From assembly GCF_029714285.1 (NCBI RefSeq), contig NZ_CP121662.1, positions 868,001 through 932,000 of the forward strand: DNA of 64,000 bases, read 5' to 3'. Numbering within the stretch: position 1 is the first letter of the stretch; every line of letters begins with the position of its first letter. The notes under the pieces were generated by a model. That model worked only from the letters and a program-made list of their open reading frames with translations. It made no database searches and was not told where the DNA came from. Shown here piece after piece: positions 1 to 9,951 of the stretch. This DNA is from Rhizobium sp. CB3090 (lineage in GTDB: Bacteria; Pseudomonadota; Alphaproteobacteria; Rhizobiales; Rhizobiaceae). A program made the position numbers and the translations under genes.

Positions 1-1
1 C

Positions 2-157
2 ACATTGGCAACGGAAGTCCCGGTTTATTTCGTCTATATCTCCGCATGGGGTGCCGGCAACGGCATCGTCCAGTTCCGCGACGATATCTATCAGCTCGAC
101 GGCAATTCCGAGCTGGCGCTGGATACGACGCAGGGCATGGAGCAGCCGGTGCAATAA
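2..157 (+). CDS. L,D-transpeptidase family protein, C-terminal fragment
   Basis: The window opens inside this gene; only the last 51 codons are present, read in the frame beginning at base 2 and ending at TAA 155-157. The fragment contains PVYFVYISAW followed by a region rich in Gly, Asp and Gln. That pattern is typical of the extreme C-terminus of large periplasmic L,D-transpeptidases of the YcbB/LdtD type, which cross-link peptidoglycan. The catalytic His/Cys motif would lie upstream of the window and cannot be checked. The assignment rests on a short fragment. A terminator follows directly. Confidence 0.5.
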   Translation, partial: TLATEVPVYFVYISAWGAGNGIVQFRDDIYQLDGNSELALDTTQGMEQPVQ

Positions 158-186
158 TCCGGCGCCGTTGCGACGATAGCCTCAGG

Positions 187-214
187 AAGCCGCGTCCTTG
201 GATGCGGCTTTTTT
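187..214 (+). terminator. Rho-independent terminator
   Basis: AAGCCGC (187-193) pairs with GCGGCTT (204-210) around a 10-base loop, followed by a T run to 214. It lies 30 bases after the stop of the partial upstream gene. Confidence 0.8.
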
Positions 215-333
215 CTTTGCAGGGACCTTCATCGTAGAATGCCCAGCAAATGTCGCTGATTGTATTGCTCTTGTGCGACCCTGACGCTAATACCGTCTCC
301 ATTGCCGTTCCGGCCCGTTCAGGAGCTCCCACG

Positions 334-1632
334 ATGACCAATGCTTCAACCGAACTTTTCTTCAATCGCTCGCTCGCAGATACCGATGCGGAAATCTTTA
401 GCGCGATCGGCAAGGAATTAGGTCGTCAGCGGCATGAGATCGAACTGATTGCCTCGGAAAACATTGTTTCCCGCGCCGTATTGGAAGCGCAGGGTTCGAT
501 CATGACGAACAAATATGCCGAGGGATATCCGGGCAAGCGCTACTATGGTGGCTGCCAGTTCGTCGATATCGCTGAAGAGCTCGCCATCGAGCGCGCCAAG
601 AAGCTGTTCGGCGTCAATTTCGCCAACGTTCAGCCGAATTCCGGTTCGCAGATGAACCAGGCGGTCTTCCTGGCACTGCTGCAGCCGGGCGACACCTTCA
701 TGGGCCTGGACCTCAATTCGGGTGGTCACCTGACGCATGGCTCGCCGGTCAACATGTCCGGCAAGTGGTTCAACGTCGTTTCCTACGGCGTGCGCGAAGG
801 CGACAACCTGCTCGATATGGAAGAAGTGCAGCGCAAGGCCGAGCAGCACAAGCCGAAGCTGATCATCGCCGGCGGCACCGCCTATTCCCGCATCTGGGAC
901 TGGAAGCGCTTCCGCGAGATCGCCGACAGCATCGGCGCTTACCTGATGGTGGATATGGCCCACATTGCCGGTCTCGTTGCCGGCGGCCAGCATCCGTCGC
1001 CGTTCCCGCATTGCCATGTCGCTACGACCACCACCCACAAGTCGCTGCGTGGCCCGCGCGGCGGCATGATCCTCACCAATGACGAGGATCTGGCGAAGAA
1101 GCTCAATTCCGCAGTCTTCCCCGGCCTGCAGGGTGGCCCGCTGATGCATGTCATCGCTGCAAAGGCCGTGGCACTCGGCGAAGCGCTGAAGCCTGAGTTC
1201 AAGGACTATGCCGCCCAGATCGTCAAGAACGCCAAGGCGCTTGCCGAAACGCTGATCTCCGGCGGTGTCGACGTCGTCTCCGGCGGCACGGACAACCACC
1301 TGATGCTGGTCGACCTGCGCAAGAAGAACGCGACCGGCAAGCGAGCTGAGGCAGCTCTCGGCCGCGCCTATGTGACCTGCAACAAGAACGGCATCCCCTT
1401 CGATCCGGAAAAGCCTTTCGTCACCTCCGGCGTCCGTCTCGGCACCCCGGCCGGCACGACGCGCGGCTTCAAGGAAGCCGAATTCCGCGAGATCGGCAAT
1501 CTCATCATCGAAGTGCTTGATGGCTTGAAGGTTGCCAACTCCGACGAAGGCAACGCCGCCGTTGAGGCTGCAGTGCGCGAGAAGGTGGTCAACCTCACCG
1601 GTCGCTTCCCCATGTATGGTTACATGGGCTAA
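334..1632 (+). CDS. glyA: Serine hydroxymethyltransferase
   Basis: A 432-residue PLP enzyme that interconverts serine + tetrahydrofolate with glycine + 5,10-methylene-THF, the main cellular source of one-carbon units. The PLP-binding lysine is Lys236 in [14 protein letters not shown]. The active-site region [15 protein letters not shown] and the C-terminal [13 protein letters not shown] are also present. The frame is open further upstream (to 250), but ATG 334 is preceded by AGGAG at 321 and gives the normal family length. nrdR follows after 9 bases and ribD/ribE come next, the conserved order in Rhizobiales. Confidence 0.97.
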   Translation: MTNASTELFFNRSLADTDAEIFSAIGKELGRQRHEIELIASENIVSRAVLEAQGSIMTNKYAEGYPGKRYYGGCQFVDIAEELAIERAKKLFGVNFANVQPNSGSQMNQAVFLALLQPGDTFMGLDLNSGGHLTHGSPVNMSGKWFNVVSYGVREGDNLLDMEEVQRKAEQHKPKLIIAGGTAYSRIWDWKRFREIADSIGAYLMVDMAHIAGLVAGGQHPSPFPHCHVATTTTHKSLRGPRGGMILTNDEDLAKKLNSAVFPGLQGGPLMHVIAAKAVALGEALKPEFKDYAAQIVKNAKALAETLISGGVDVVSGGTDNHLMLVDLRKKNATGKRAEAALGRAYVTCNKNGIPFDPEKPFVTSGVRLGTPAGTTRGFKEAEFREIGNLIIEVLDGLKVANSDEGNAAVEAAVREKVVNLTGRFPMYGYMG

Positions 1633-1641
1633 GGAGAGCGC

Positions 1642-2118
1642 ATGCGCTGCCCTTATTGCGGTTCGGAAGATACCCAGGTCAAGGATTCACGCCCGGCGGA
1701 GGACAATACGTCCATCCGCCGTCGGCGTATTTGTCCGGATTGCGGCGGCCGCTTCACAACCTTCGAGCGCGTGCAACTTCGCGAGCTGATGGTCATCAAG
1801 AAGACCGGCCGCAAGGTGCCTTTCGATCGGGACAAGTTGGTACGCTCCTTCGAAATCGCGCTGCGCAAACGCCCTGTCGACCGAGATCGTATCGAACGTG
1901 CCGTCTCCGGCATTGTCCGCCGTCTGGAAAGCTCCGGCGAGACGGAAATCAGTTCGGAGCAGATCGGCCTGCAGGTGCTTGAAGCCTTGAAGAGCCTCGA
2001 CGATGTCGCCTTCGTGCGCTACGCTTCCGTCTATCGCGATTTCTCGCATGCGGAGGATTTCGAGCAGGTGATCACCGAGATCAACGCCAAGATCGCCCGC
2101 GATCCGCTGGACCCCTGA
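1642..2118 (+). CDS. nrdR: Transcriptional repressor NrdR
   Basis: A 158-residue zinc-ribbon/ATP-cone repressor that senses ATP/dATP and controls ribonucleotide reductase genes. The zinc ribbon uses Cys3, Cys6, Cys31 and Cys34 (CPYC...CPDC). The ATP-cone begins at about residue 49 ([16 protein letters not shown]). Length matches the family. It sits between glyA (9-base gap, GGAGAGCGC as ribosome site) and ribD (2-base gap), so it is probably co-transcribed with both. The nrd genes it would regulate are not in the window. Confidence 0.97.
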   Translation: MRCPYCGSEDTQVKDSRPAEDNTSIRRRRICPDCGGRFTTFERVQLRELMVIKKTGRKVPFDRDKLVRSFEIALRKRPVDRDRIERAVSGIVRRLESSGETEISSEQIGLQVLEALKSLDDVAFVRYASVYRDFSHAEDFEQVITEINAKIARDPLDP

Positions 2119-2120
2119 CC

Positions 2121-3230
2121 ATGGCGCTGCGGCCTGAAGACGAGCGTTTTATGGCCGCGGCGATCCGCCTGTCGCGCACGCATCTGGGGCTTACCTCCAC
2201 CAACCCATCCGTCGGATGCCTGATCGTCAAGGATGGTGCCGTCATCGGCAGCGCCGTGACTGCGCTTGGCGGCAGGCCGCATGCCGAGCCGCAGGCTTTG
2301 GCCGAGGCCGGCGAAGCGGCGAGGGGGGCCACGGCCTACGTCTCGCTCGAACCTTGTTCCCACCACGGCAAGACACCGCCCTGCGCCGAGGCGCTCATCG
2401 CCTACGGCGTCGCCCGCGTCGTCATCAGCGTCACCGATCCCGACCAACGCGTTTCCGGCCGCGGCATCGCGCTGCTGCGGGATGCCGGGATCGAGGTCGA
2501 TGCCGGTATTCTCGAAGAGGAAGGCAGGCGCGCGCTTGCCGGCTACCTCACGCGCCAGACGAAAAACCGGCCTTATGTGACTCTCAAACTTGCTGTTTCC
2601 GCAGACGGGATGATCGGCAAGACAGGCGAAGGGCAGGTTCGCATCACCGGCGATATCGCCCGCGCCCAGGTGCAGGTACTCAGAGCCGAAAGCGATGGCA
2701 TTCTCGTCGGGATCGGCACGGCGATAGCAGACGATCCGGAATTGACCTGCCGTCTCCCGGGGCTGGAAAGCCGTAGCCCATTGCGCATCGTCATCGACGA
2801 TCAGCTTCAGCTTCCGCTCGGCAGCAAGCTCGTGAAGACGGCACCTCAGTATGGCCTCATCATCGTCGCCGGTGATCCGCCGCCCTTTGATGTGAATATC
2901 GACAAGGCCTTCCTGGACCGCCGCGCTGCGCTCGATGCCGCGGGCGCTGAAGTGCTGCAATCCAGTTCCGGCGAACCGGGAGAACTGCTTGAGGCGCTGG
3001 GAACGCGCGGCATCTCCTCTCTATTGGTTGAAGGCGGCGCAAGGACGGCGCAACGCTTCCTCGCTACCGATCTCGTCGACCGCATCCTTCTGTTCCAGGG
3101 ACCGGCTACGATCGGCGAGGGCGGTATTGAATCGCCGATCACGAAAACCAATATCCCATCGAGTTTCAGGCATATCCGCGCGAGCCGGTTTGGCGATGAT
3201 CGCTGCGACGAATTTGAAAGAGGTTTTTGA
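2121..3230 (+). CDS. ribD: Bifunctional riboflavin deaminase/reductase RibD
   Basis: A 369-residue enzyme carrying out the second and third steps of riboflavin synthesis: deamination of the GTP-derived pyrimidine, then NADPH-dependent reduction of the ribosyl side chain. The N-terminal deaminase has zinc ligands His54 with Glu56 (HAE), Cys79 and Cys88 (PCSHHGKTPPC). The reductase domain occupies about residues 150-365 (RPYVTLKLAVSADG, LLVEGGARTA). Its stop codon overlaps the ribE start by one base (TGATG), suggesting translational coupling. Confidence 0.97.
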   Translation: MALRPEDERFMAAAIRLSRTHLGLTSTNPSVGCLIVKDGAVIGSAVTALGGRPHAEPQALAEAGEAARGATAYVSLEPCSHHGKTPPCAEALIAYGVARVVISVTDPDQRVSGRGIALLRDAGIEVDAGILEEEGRRALAGYLTRQTKNRPYVTLKLAVSADGMIGKTGEGQVRITGDIARAQVQVLRAESDGILVGIGTAIADDPELTCRLPGLESRSPLRIVIDDQLQLPLGSKLVKTAPQYGLIIVAGDPPPFDVNIDKAFLDRRAALDAAGAEVLQSSSGEPGELLEALGTRGISSLLVEGGARTAQRFLATDLVDRILLFQGPATIGEGGIESPITKTNIPSSFRHIRASRFGDDRCDEFERGF

Positions 3231-3850
3231 TGTTTACCGGAATTGTCACCGATATCGGCAAGGTCGAATCCGTTTCCCCCCTCAAGGAAGGCATCAAGCT
3301 GCGCGTCGCCACCAATTACGATCCGGCAACGATCGATATGGGTGCCTCGATCTCCCATTCCGGGATTTGCCTGACGGTGACGGGCCTGCCCGAAGCCGGC
3401 AGCAATGGCCGCTGGTTCGAGGTGGAGGCCTGGGAGGAAGCCCTGCGGCTGACCACCATCGGCACCTGGGAAGCCGGCAGCAATATCAATCTCGAACGCT
3501 CGCTGAAGATCGGCGATGAGCTCGGCGGCCATATCGTCTCCGGCCATGTCGACGGCAAGGCGGAGATCCTGTCTGTGACGACGGAAGGCGACGCCACCCG
3601 CTTCCGCCTGCGTGCTCCCTCCCATCTCGCCAAATTCGTCGCACCTAAGGGCTCGATCGCGCTCGACGGCACGTCGCTGACGGTCAACGCCGTCGACGGC
3701 ACTGATTTCGACGTACTCCTGATCCGCCACACGCTGGAGGTCACGACCTGGGGCGAACGCAAGGCCGGCGATTTCGTCAATTTCGAAGTCGACACTATGG
3801 CCCGCTATGCGGCAAGGCTGGCGGAGTTCCCGACGGCCCGAGAAAGCTGA
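3230..3850 (+). CDS. ribE: Riboflavin synthase, alpha chain
   Basis: A 206-residue protein that dismutates two 6,7-dimethyl-8-ribityllumazine molecules to riboflavin. Two tandem lumazine-binding barrels are visible: residues about 1-96, beginning MFTGIVTDIG, and about 97-190, beginning GGHIVSGHVDG. ATG 3230 is chosen over an in-frame TTG one codon upstream because it overlaps the ribD stop as TGATG and gives the canonical MFTGI start. Its substrate-forming partner RibH is encoded at 5168, separated by two minus-strand genes. Confidence 0.96.
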   Translation: MFTGIVTDIGKVESVSPLKEGIKLRVATNYDPATIDMGASISHSGICLTVTGLPEAGSNGRWFEVEAWEEALRLTTIGTWEAGSNINLERSLKIGDELGGHIVSGHVDGKAEILSVTTEGDATRFRLRAPSHLAKFVAPKGSIALDGTSLTVNAVDGTDFDVLLIRHTLEVTTWGERKAGDFVNFEVDTMARYAARLAEFPTARES

Positions 3851-3888
3851 TCCGAGACGGTGCCTGACAGTCTCCGTCGGTTCCGACG

Positions 3889-4458
3889 TTACCGCTCGAA
3901 CATGATGTTGGGCTTGTCCTTGTAGAACACTTCGCCGATCCGGCGGAAGCCGACCTTTTCGGCGACCCGCTGCGATGGCCTGTTTGCCGGATCGATGATG
4001 CAGGTCATGCGTCGGCCTGGGAAAGTGTCTTCGGCCCAGGCGATCGCCGCGCTGACGGCTTCCGTCGCGTAGCCTTTGCCCTGCAGCGCCGGCGTAATCC
4101 CCCAACCGGCTTCCAATGTGCCTTCTGTGGTGGTCGGTTTCATGTCGCGATGCAGGTCGAGAAAACCGACTTCGCCGATGAAGCGACCGCTGCGACGCTC
4201 TTCGACAGCGAAGAAGCCGAAACCCAGATGATGCCACATGCCGGCATAACGCAACAGGCGCGACCAGGCCTGTTCGCGCGTCGAGGTCTCGCCGCCGATA
4301 TAGCGGACAAGATCCTCCTGCGACCAGAAGGCCGTATAGTCTTCGAAGTCCTCCAATCGATGGGAGCGGAGGATGAGGCGTTCGGTCATCAGCGTCGGAA
4401 TCATGGTCATGGCGGGAGCGGCTTCCTTCTTGTCTGCCATTTCTGCATTCATGTGCAT
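3889..4458 (-). CDS. GNAT family N-acetyltransferase (RimJ/RimL-like)
   Basis: About 187-189 residues. It opens after a short polar leader with MTERLILRSHRLEDFEDY, the usual beginning of RimJ/RimL-type acetyltransferases. The acetyl-CoA loop is seen in GITPALQGKGYATEAV, and the family ending VAEKVGFRRIGEVFYKDKP is present. The substrate cannot be predicted; relatives acetylate protein N-termini or small amines. Start choice is uncertain: ATG 4458 and ATG 4452 both lie just after the stop of the upstream cupin gene. The frame is open further upstream, but that would sit inside the cupin gene. Probably co-transcribed with it. Confidence 0.88.
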   Translation of the reverse strand: MHMNAEMADKKEAAPAMTMIPTLMTERLILRSHRLEDFEDYTAFWSQEDLVRYIGGETSTREQAWSRLLRYAGMWHHLGFGFFAVEERRSGRFIGEVGFLDLHRDMKPTTTEGTLEAGWGITPALQGKGYATEAVSAAIAWAEDTFPGRRMTCIIDPANRPSQRVAEKVGFRRIGEVFYKDKPNIMFER

Positions 4459-4462
4459 CCGT

Positions 4463-4966
4463 TTATGCTCCCGGTTCGCCATCCCAATAATCCACGGCGT
4501 CGCCTTCGCGCCCAATGAAGCTGAAGCGCCGCGGCGCGTGGCCGGCTCGATTGGTTTTTGCCATGAACTTGCCGGAGTCGGGATATTCGACAATCTCCGT
4601 TCGGGCTTTGGTCGAAATGGCGAGATAGATCAGCACGCCCGGGCCGATATTGATGAGCTGGTGGGCTGTTTCATGGCCGCCGGCGGGTGCTCCCAATACA
4701 TCGCCCTTCGCGACCGGAATACGCTCGCTCCCGAAGCGATATTCGCCTTCGCCGTCGAGAATGACGAAGAGTTCTTCTTCGACGTGATGATTGTGAAATG
4801 GACAACCGGATTTGCCGGGCGGCACTTCATTATAGCTGATGCCGAGATCCTTCAGCCCGAGCAGTGCGCCGAAGGAGACATCGCTGCCCGCAAAAAAATC
4901 TCCCTGCCGCCAATGATCGAGCTGCAGCGCGCCAAGGTTGACAGCATGTCTGGTTTTCTCTGTCAT
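4463..4966 (-). CDS. Cupin domain protein
   Basis: A 167-residue single-domain cupin. The metal-binding motif is in CPFHNHHVEEELFVILDG with the second motif around GDVLGAPAGGHETAHQ. It is probably an isomerase, dioxygenase or sugar-binding protein, and nothing in the sequence decides which. It precedes the GNAT gene on the same strand with at most a few bases between them. The pair is inserted between ribE and ribH on the opposite strand. Confidence 0.85.
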   Translation of the reverse strand: MTEKTRHAVNLGALQLDHWRQGDFFAGSDVSFGALLGLKDLGISYNEVPPGKSGCPFHNHHVEEELFVILDGEGEYRFGSERIPVAKGDVLGAPAGGHETAHQLINIGPGVLIYLAISTKARTEIVEYPDSGKFMAKTNRAGHAPRRFSFIGREGDAVDYWDGEPGA

Positions 4967-5167
4967 CAGGTTCCTCCCTGCCAGCTCAAATTCTTATCGA
5001 AGCGAGTGAGCTGGCGGAAGATACAATTTCTGGCACGGATCAATGTTCCTCAAATCGGGATTAGAATCGGCGCAGGCATCCAAAAACACTTGCCAAGCGC
5101 GGCCTGCCGTGGTTTGACCCGCCCTTAATCAAGGTGCTGCCCGCCCCTCTCATTTAGCAGGTGACGT

Positions 5168-5623
5168 ATGTCCAGCTCTACCAATGCCCACATCCTCATC
5201 GTCGAAGCCCGCTTCTACGATGACATGGCCGACGCTCTTCTCGACGGCGCCAAGACCGCGCTCGAAGAAGCCGGCGCGACCTATGACGTCGTCACCGTGC
5301 CCGGCGCCCTCGAGATCCCGGCCGCCATCGCCATGGCGCTTGACGGTGCCGATAATGGTGGGACCGAATATGACGGCTATGTCGCCCTCGGCATGGTCAT
5401 CCGCGGCGAGACCTATCATTTCGATATCGTCTCCAACGAATCCTCGCGTGCGCTGATGGATCTGGCCGTCAGCGAATCTCTGGCGATCGGCAACGGAATC
5501 CTGACGGTCGAAAATGACGATCAGGCCTGGGTGCGTGCGCGCCGTTCGGACAAGGACAAGGGCGGTTTCGCCGCCCGTGCAGCGCTGACGATGATCGCGC
5601 TGAAACAAAAGTTGGGTGCATAA
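5168..5623 (+). CDS. ribH: 6,7-dimethyl-8-ribityllumazine synthase
   Basis: A 151-residue protein that condenses the RibD-derived pyrimidine with 3,4-dihydroxybutanone phosphate to give the substrate of RibE. The diagnostic motif [17 protein letters not shown] is present with His84 as the probable catalytic base, and VPGALEIP precedes it. The start is supported by AGGTGA just upstream. nusB begins five bases after its stop. No FMN riboswitch was recognised in the 200 bases upstream. Confidence 0.96.
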   Translation: MSSSTNAHILIVEARFYDDMADALLDGAKTALEEAGATYDVVTVPGALEIPAAIAMALDGADNGGTEYDGYVALGMVIRGETYHFDIVSNESSRALMDLAVSESLAIGNGILTVENDDQAWVRARRSDKDKGGFAARAALTMIALKQKLGA

Positions 5624-5627
5624 ATTC

Positions 5628-6110
5628 ATGAGCAATCAGGATAACGAGCGACCGGCAAAGACCGCGAACCAGCGCGGGGCGGCACGCCTTGCCGCAGTTC
5701 AGGCGCTCTATCAGATGGATATCGGCGGTACCGGCGTGTTGGAGGTAGTGGCCGAATATGAGGCACACCGTCTCGGGCAGGAGCTGGACGGCGAGACCTA
5801 TTTGAAGGCCGACGCATCCTGGTTCCGCTCCATCGTCTCCGGCGTCGTGCGCGAGCAGACCCGGCTCGACCCGCTGATCGGCTCTGCTCTGCAGGACGAT
5901 TGGGCACTGTCGCGCCTCGACAGCACCGTGCGCGCCATCCTGCGCGCCGGCACCTTCGAGCTTCTCGACCGCAAGGACGTGCCGGTCCCGGTCATCGTCA
6001 CCGAATATGTCGAGATCGCTCACGCCTTCTTTGAGGAGGATGAGCCGAAGCTCGTCAACGCTGTGCTCGATCGAATCGCCAAGCAGGTCCGCGGCGAAGC
6101 CAAGAAATAA
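5628..6110 (+). CDS. nusB: Transcription antitermination factor NusB
   Basis: A 160-residue all-helical protein that binds boxA RNA together with S10 during rRNA transcription. The N-terminal [16 protein letters not shown] and the C-terminal [16 protein letters not shown]...[11 protein letters not shown] are family signatures. ATG 5628 gives the usual Rhizobium length; the frame also contains an earlier ATG at 5616 that overlaps ribH. The ribH-nusB pair is widely conserved in bacteria. Confidence 0.96.
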   Translation: MSNQDNERPAKTANQRGAARLAAVQALYQMDIGGTGVLEVVAEYEAHRLGQELDGETYLKADASWFRSIVSGVVREQTRLDPLIGSALQDDWALSRLDSTVRAILRAGTFELLDRKDVPVPVIVTEYVEIAHAFFEEDEPKLVNAVLDRIAKQVRGEAKK

Positions 6111-6359
6111 GGGTCCACGTCAGCGCCGGTGCTTGTTCCCACCGCTTTCGTTTCCTTCGCTCGCGCCTGATTTCAGCAAGCGACATTCTTTTGAACCTCC
6201 ATCGGGTGTTTTACCCGCTGGCGGTCTTGACGCGACGTTTTCCCAAACGCAATCTCGCCTTGCACATTTGCCGACCCCCTTGGGAGGAGGGGGCTGGCCG
6301 TTGTCGCAGGCGGCCGGAGGGGGAGTGAACCGCCGGCTTTTTTGGAGGGAAAAAGCGAA

Positions 6360-8498
6360 ATGTCGATTCTTTTAGGAGTGATCGCGTGCGGACTGCTCTC
6401 GGTGATCTACGCCGTCTGGGCAACCCGGTCGGTGCTATCAGCCGACCAGGGCAGTGCACGCATGAAGGAAATCGCAGGCTATATTCGAGAAGGCGCGCAA
6501 GCCTATCTGGCACGTCAATACAGAACCATTGCCATTGTCGGCATCATCGTTTTCATCTTGGCCTGGCTGCTCCTGTCGGGCGAAGCCGCCATCGGGTTCC
6601 TGATCGGCGCTATTCTGTCGGGTTCCGCCGGGTTCATCGGCATGCATGTCTCCGTGCGCGCCAATGTCCGCACTGCGCAGGCCTCCTCGCATAGCCTGTC
6701 GGCCGGTCTTGACATCGCTTTCAAGTCGGGCGCCATCACCGGCATGCTGGTCGCCGGCCTCGCTTTGCTCGGCGTCTCCATCTATTTCTATGTGCTGACC
6801 ACTATTCTCGGCCATGAGCCGGGCTCGCGCGATGTTATCGATGCGCTGGTGGCGCTCGGCTTCGGCGCTTCGTTGATTTCGATCTTCGCCCGTCTCGGCG
6901 GCGGTATCTTCACCAAGGGCGCCGATGTCGGCGGCGATCTCGTCGGCAAGGTGGAAGCCGGCATTCCGGAAGACGATCCGCGCAATCCCGCGACCATCGC
7001 CGACAATGTCGGCGACAATGTCGGCGACTGCGCCGGCATGGCCGCCGACCTCTTCGAAACCTATGCGGTCTCCGTCGTGGCGACCATGGTTCTTGCCGCG
7101 ATCTTCTTCGCCGGCACGCCGATCCTCGCCTCGGCCATGATCTATCCGCTGGCGGTCTGCGGCACCTGCATCATCACCTCGATCATCGGCACTTTCTTCG
7201 TCAAGCTTGGCGCAAACGGCTCGATCATGGGCGCGCTCTACAAGGGCCTGATCGCCACGGGCCTCCTGTCGATCATCGGTCTCGCGGTCGCCACCTCGCT
7301 GACCGTCGGCTGGGGTTCGCTCGGTGCCATCACAGGTTTCGATGTCACGGGCACGAGGCTGTTCATCTGCGGTATCCTCGGCCTGGTCGTCACGGCGCTG
7401 ATCGTCGTCATCACGGAATATTATACCGGCACCAACAAACGCCCGGTCAATTCCATCGCCCAGGCCTCGGTCACCGGCCATGGCACCAACGTCATCCAGG
7501 GCCTCGCCGTTTCGCTCGAATCGACGGCGCTGCCGGCCATCGTCATCGTCGGCGGCATTCTGGCCACCTATCAGCTCGGCGGCCTGTTCGGCATCGGCAT
7601 TGCGGTCACGGCCATGCTCGGCCTCGCCGGCATGATCGTTGCGCTCGACGCCTTCGGTCCGGTCACCGACAATGCCGGCGGCATCGCCGAAATGTCTCAT
7701 CTTCCGCCGGAAGTGCGCAAATCGACCGACGCGCTGGATGCGGTCGGCAACACCACCAAGGCGGTGACGAAAGGCTATGCCATCGGCTCGGCCGGCCTAG
7801 GCGCACTGGTGCTCTTCGCCGCCTATTCGAACGACCTGAAATATTTCGCAGCCCATGGCGATCTGTTCCCTTATTTCAAAGATGTGGGCACGATCTCCTT
7901 CGATCTCTCCAACCCTTATGTCGTCGCCGGCCTGTTGTTTGGCGGCCTGATTCCGTATCTTTTCGGTGGTATTGCCATGACGGCCGTCGGCCGTGCGGCC
8001 GGCGCGATCGTCGAGGAGGTGCGCAAGCAGTTCCGCGAAAAGCCGGGTATCATGAAGGGTACTGAGCGTCCCGATTACGGTCGCGCCGTCGACCTTCTGA
8101 CCAAGGCCGCCATTCGTGAGATGATCATTCCGTCGCTGCTGCCGGTATTGGCGCCGATCGTCGTCTATTTCGGCGTATTGCTGATCTCCGGCTCGAAGGC
8201 GTCGGCCTTTGCTGCGCTCGGTGCCTCCCTGCTGGGCGTCATCATCAACGGCCTTTTCGTCGCCATTTCCATGACGTCGGGCGGCGGTGCCTGGGACAAT
8301 GCCAAGAAGAGCTTCGAAGACGGTTTTGTCGACAAGGACGGCATGCGTCACCTGAAGGGTTCGGAGGCGCACAAGGCTTCCGTCACGGGCGATACCGTCG
8401 GCGATCCCTACAAGGACACGGCCGGCCCCGCCGTCAACCCGGCGATCAAGATCACCAATATCGTCGCGCTGCTGCTGCTTGCCATTCTCGCCGCATAA
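6360..8498 (+). CDS. hppA: K+-independent membrane-bound proton-translocating pyrophosphatase
   Basis: A 712-residue integral membrane protein, about 16 helices, that couples PPi hydrolysis to proton export across the inner membrane. The catalytic loop [13 protein letters not shown] and the following [19 protein letters not shown] are intact. Lys467 and Thr470 in [17 protein letters not shown] occupy the positions that distinguish the K+-independent class (Ala/Gly in K+-dependent enzymes). ATG 6360 follows GGAGGGA at 6344-6350; an in-frame TTG lies 18 bases upstream. A strong terminator follows. Confidence 0.97.
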   Translation: MSILLGVIACGLLSVIYAVWATRSVLSADQGSARMKEIAGYIREGAQAYLARQYRTIAIVGIIVFILAWLLLSGEAAIGFLIGAILSGSAGFIGMHVSVRANVRTAQASSHSLSAGLDIAFKSGAITGMLVAGLALLGVSIYFYVLTTILGHEPGSRDVIDALVALGFGASLISIFARLGGGIFTKGADVGGDLVGKVEAGIPEDDPRNPATIADNVGDNVGDCAGMAADLFETYAVSVVATMVLAAIFFAGTPILASAMIYPLAVCGTCIITSIIGTFFVKLGANGSIMGALYKGLIATGLLSIIGLAVATSLTVGWGSLGAITGFDVTGTRLFICGILGLVVTALIVVITEYYTGTNKRPVNSIAQASVTGHGTNVIQGLAVSLESTALPAIVIVGGILATYQLGGLFGIGIAVTAMLGLAGMIVALDAFGPVTDNAGGIAEMSHLPPEVRKSTDALDAVGNTTKAVTKGYAIGSAGLGALVLFAAYSNDLKYFAAHGDLFPYFKDVGTISFDLSNPYVVAGLLFGGLIPYLFGGIAMTAVGRAAGAIVEEVRKQFREKPGIMKGTERPDYGRAVDLLTKAAIREMIIPSLLPVLAPIVVYFGVLLISGSKASAFAALGASLLGVIINGLFVAISMTSGGGAWDNAKKSFEDGFVDKDGMRHLKGSEAHKASVTGDTVGDPYKDTAGPAVNPAIKITNIVALLLLAILAA

Positions 8499-8518
8499 AA
8501 GCGAGAGTCATACAAACG

Positions 8519-8554
8519 AAAAAACCCGCGAAGCCTGAGCTTCGCGGGTTTTTT
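8519..8554. terminator. Bidirectional Rho-independent terminator between hppA and bamE
   Basis: AACCCGCGAAGC (8523-8534) pairs perfectly with GCTTCGCGGGTT (8539-8550) around CTGA. A runs lie before the stem and T runs after it, so it can end transcription of both converging genes. Confidence 0.93.
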
Positions 8555-8571
8555 GATGTGATCTCGCCTGC

Positions 8572-9081
8572 TTATTGGCCGGCGTTAAGGTTGTTGAGGA
8601 AGTTCTTCGCCCCGTTGATGCCGTTGCCGCCGCCCTGCAGGATTTGTTGCAGGAAGGTCATGTCGCGACCGCCGGTCGGCGTCGTGCGGCTGATCATGTC
8701 GAAGACCTTGCCGTCCTTCAGCGTGTAGTTGGCTTCCTGCTTCACCACGCCGTCCTTGTCGAAATAGATCGCCAGGATGTTCTGATCGACCAGCTTCGGC
8801 TTCATGAAGGCCGCGGCGCGCGTGCGCTTCTGGGAGATGTAATAGAAGACTTCGCCATCGAAGGTCGCCGTCGTCGACGGGGTGCCGAGCGAAAGCAGCA
8901 CCTGCTCGCGGCTCGAGCCGACAGGCACGAGATTGAGCGATTGCTGGTCGAAGATGTAGCCGTTGTTCATGACCTCGCTGGTCTGGCAGCCCGCGAGCCC
9001 CGCGGTGGCAATCACCAGAGCGATAGCGGCACTGCTGATGAAAGTCCTGTCAGACTTGAAATACCGTCTCGTCAACGACAT
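8572..9081 (-). CDS. bamE: Outer-membrane assembly lipoprotein BamE
   Basis: A 169-residue lipoprotein, accessory subunit of the BAM complex that inserts beta-barrel proteins. A basic N-terminus and hydrophobic segment lead to lipobox LAGC with lipidated Cys32. The SmpA/OmlA core is seen in VPVGSSREQVLLSLGTPS and later VVKQEANYTLKDGKV. The C-terminal tail is Gly/Asn rich. It converges on hppA and diverges from the CBP3-like gene, the usual alphaproteobacterial arrangement. Confidence 0.92.
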   Translation of the reverse strand: MSLTRRYFKSDRTFISSAAIALVIATAGLAGCQTSEVMNNGYIFDQQSLNLVPVGSSREQVLLSLGTPSTTATFDGEVFYYISQKRTRAAAFMKPKLVDQNILAIYFDKDGVVKQEANYTLKDGKVFDMISRTTPTGGRDMTFLQQILQGGGNGINGAKNFLNNLNAGQ

Positions 9082-9362
9082 CTCATCTCCCCTAATGAAT
9101 CAAACCGATGGCCGAGCGGCCGATATGACCTTGCTGTGCACATCATTGTGGCCTTTCCGCGATTGGAGAAGACACAGCGATGTTGTTCGGCACTCTTCAT
9201 AACCAATCATGCACGGGAGTGACGACGGCTTGGGGCGGGACCTTTGAAGCGGGCACAAACGGCATTGCAATTCGCGCCTGCTTCGGTAAACCAGCTTTCA
9301 AGTGGATGCAACAAGGCCAAGTGCAACGGGGCGCTCAGAATGAGCCAATTCCGGGAATTTTC

Positions 9363-9941
9363 ATGATTTTTGGGCTCTTCCGCAAAAGAAATCACAACCA
9401 GATCATCGTCGTCAGGCAATATGACGCCTTGACCTCCATCGCGCGCTTGCCGGTTTTTTATACGGATTATGACGTGCCGGATACGGTCATGGGCCGTTTC
9501 GAGCTGCTGTCGGCGGTGATGATCCTGTTTTTCCGCCGGACGCGTTCGTCCGAAACCAGCGGCCAGGAGCTTGCGCAGGAAATCGTCGATGCCTTTTTTG
9601 AGGATATCGATTACTCCATCCGGGAGCTCGGAATCGGCGACAACAGTGTGCCGAAGCGGATGAAGAAACTGGCGGGCATGTTTTACGGGCGGCTGGAAAG
9701 CTACGCCGCGGCGATGGACGGGAACGACCGCAGCGCACTGGCCGCCGCGCTACGGCGTAATATCTATCCCAAGGCAGGCGAGGGAGCTCCCTCGATGATC
9801 GGCCTGGCGGATTGGATGATGACTGCCGAGGCGCATCTGTCAGGAACTGCGGAAACCGAGATCGCCACCGGCTCCGCAACGCTCCCGCAGCCGCCACAGA
9901 TCGGCAAGACCGCATCTCAGATCGGCGAAGACGCACCTTAG
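9363..9941 (+). CDS. Ubiquinol-cytochrome c chaperone (CBP3 family)
   Basis: A 192-residue protein of the CBP3/UPF0174 family, related to mitochondrial Cbp3, which assists cytochrome bc1 assembly. Family features include a basic start FGLFRKR, the central region PDTVMGRFELLSAVMILF and the GDNSVPKRMKKLAGMFYGR motif. The open frame runs back to 9180, but ATG 9363 matches the family N-terminus. DUF177 follows after 10 bases and plsX/fabH after that. The bacterial role is inferred from the family. Confidence 0.85.
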   Translation: MIFGLFRKRNHNQIIVVRQYDALTSIARLPVFYTDYDVPDTVMGRFELLSAVMILFFRRTRSSETSGQELAQEIVDAFFEDIDYSIRELGIGDNSVPKRMKKLAGMFYGRLESYAAAMDGNDRSALAAALRRNIYPKAGEGAPSMIGLADWMMTAEAHLSGTAETEIATGSATLPQPPQIGKTASQIGEDAP

Positions 9942-9951
9942 GAGACAAAAA

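Noticed and set aside
4967..5167. Possible FMN riboswitch upstream of ribH
   Set aside because: None of the conserved RFN-element blocks could be recognised in the 200 bases before ribH, nor upstream of ribD/ribE.
6438..7700. Long open frame on the minus strand opposite hppA (420 codons)
   Set aside because: Antisense shadow of a high-GC gene: Asp/Arg/Gly-rich composition, no domain sense, and the plus-strand product is unmistakable.
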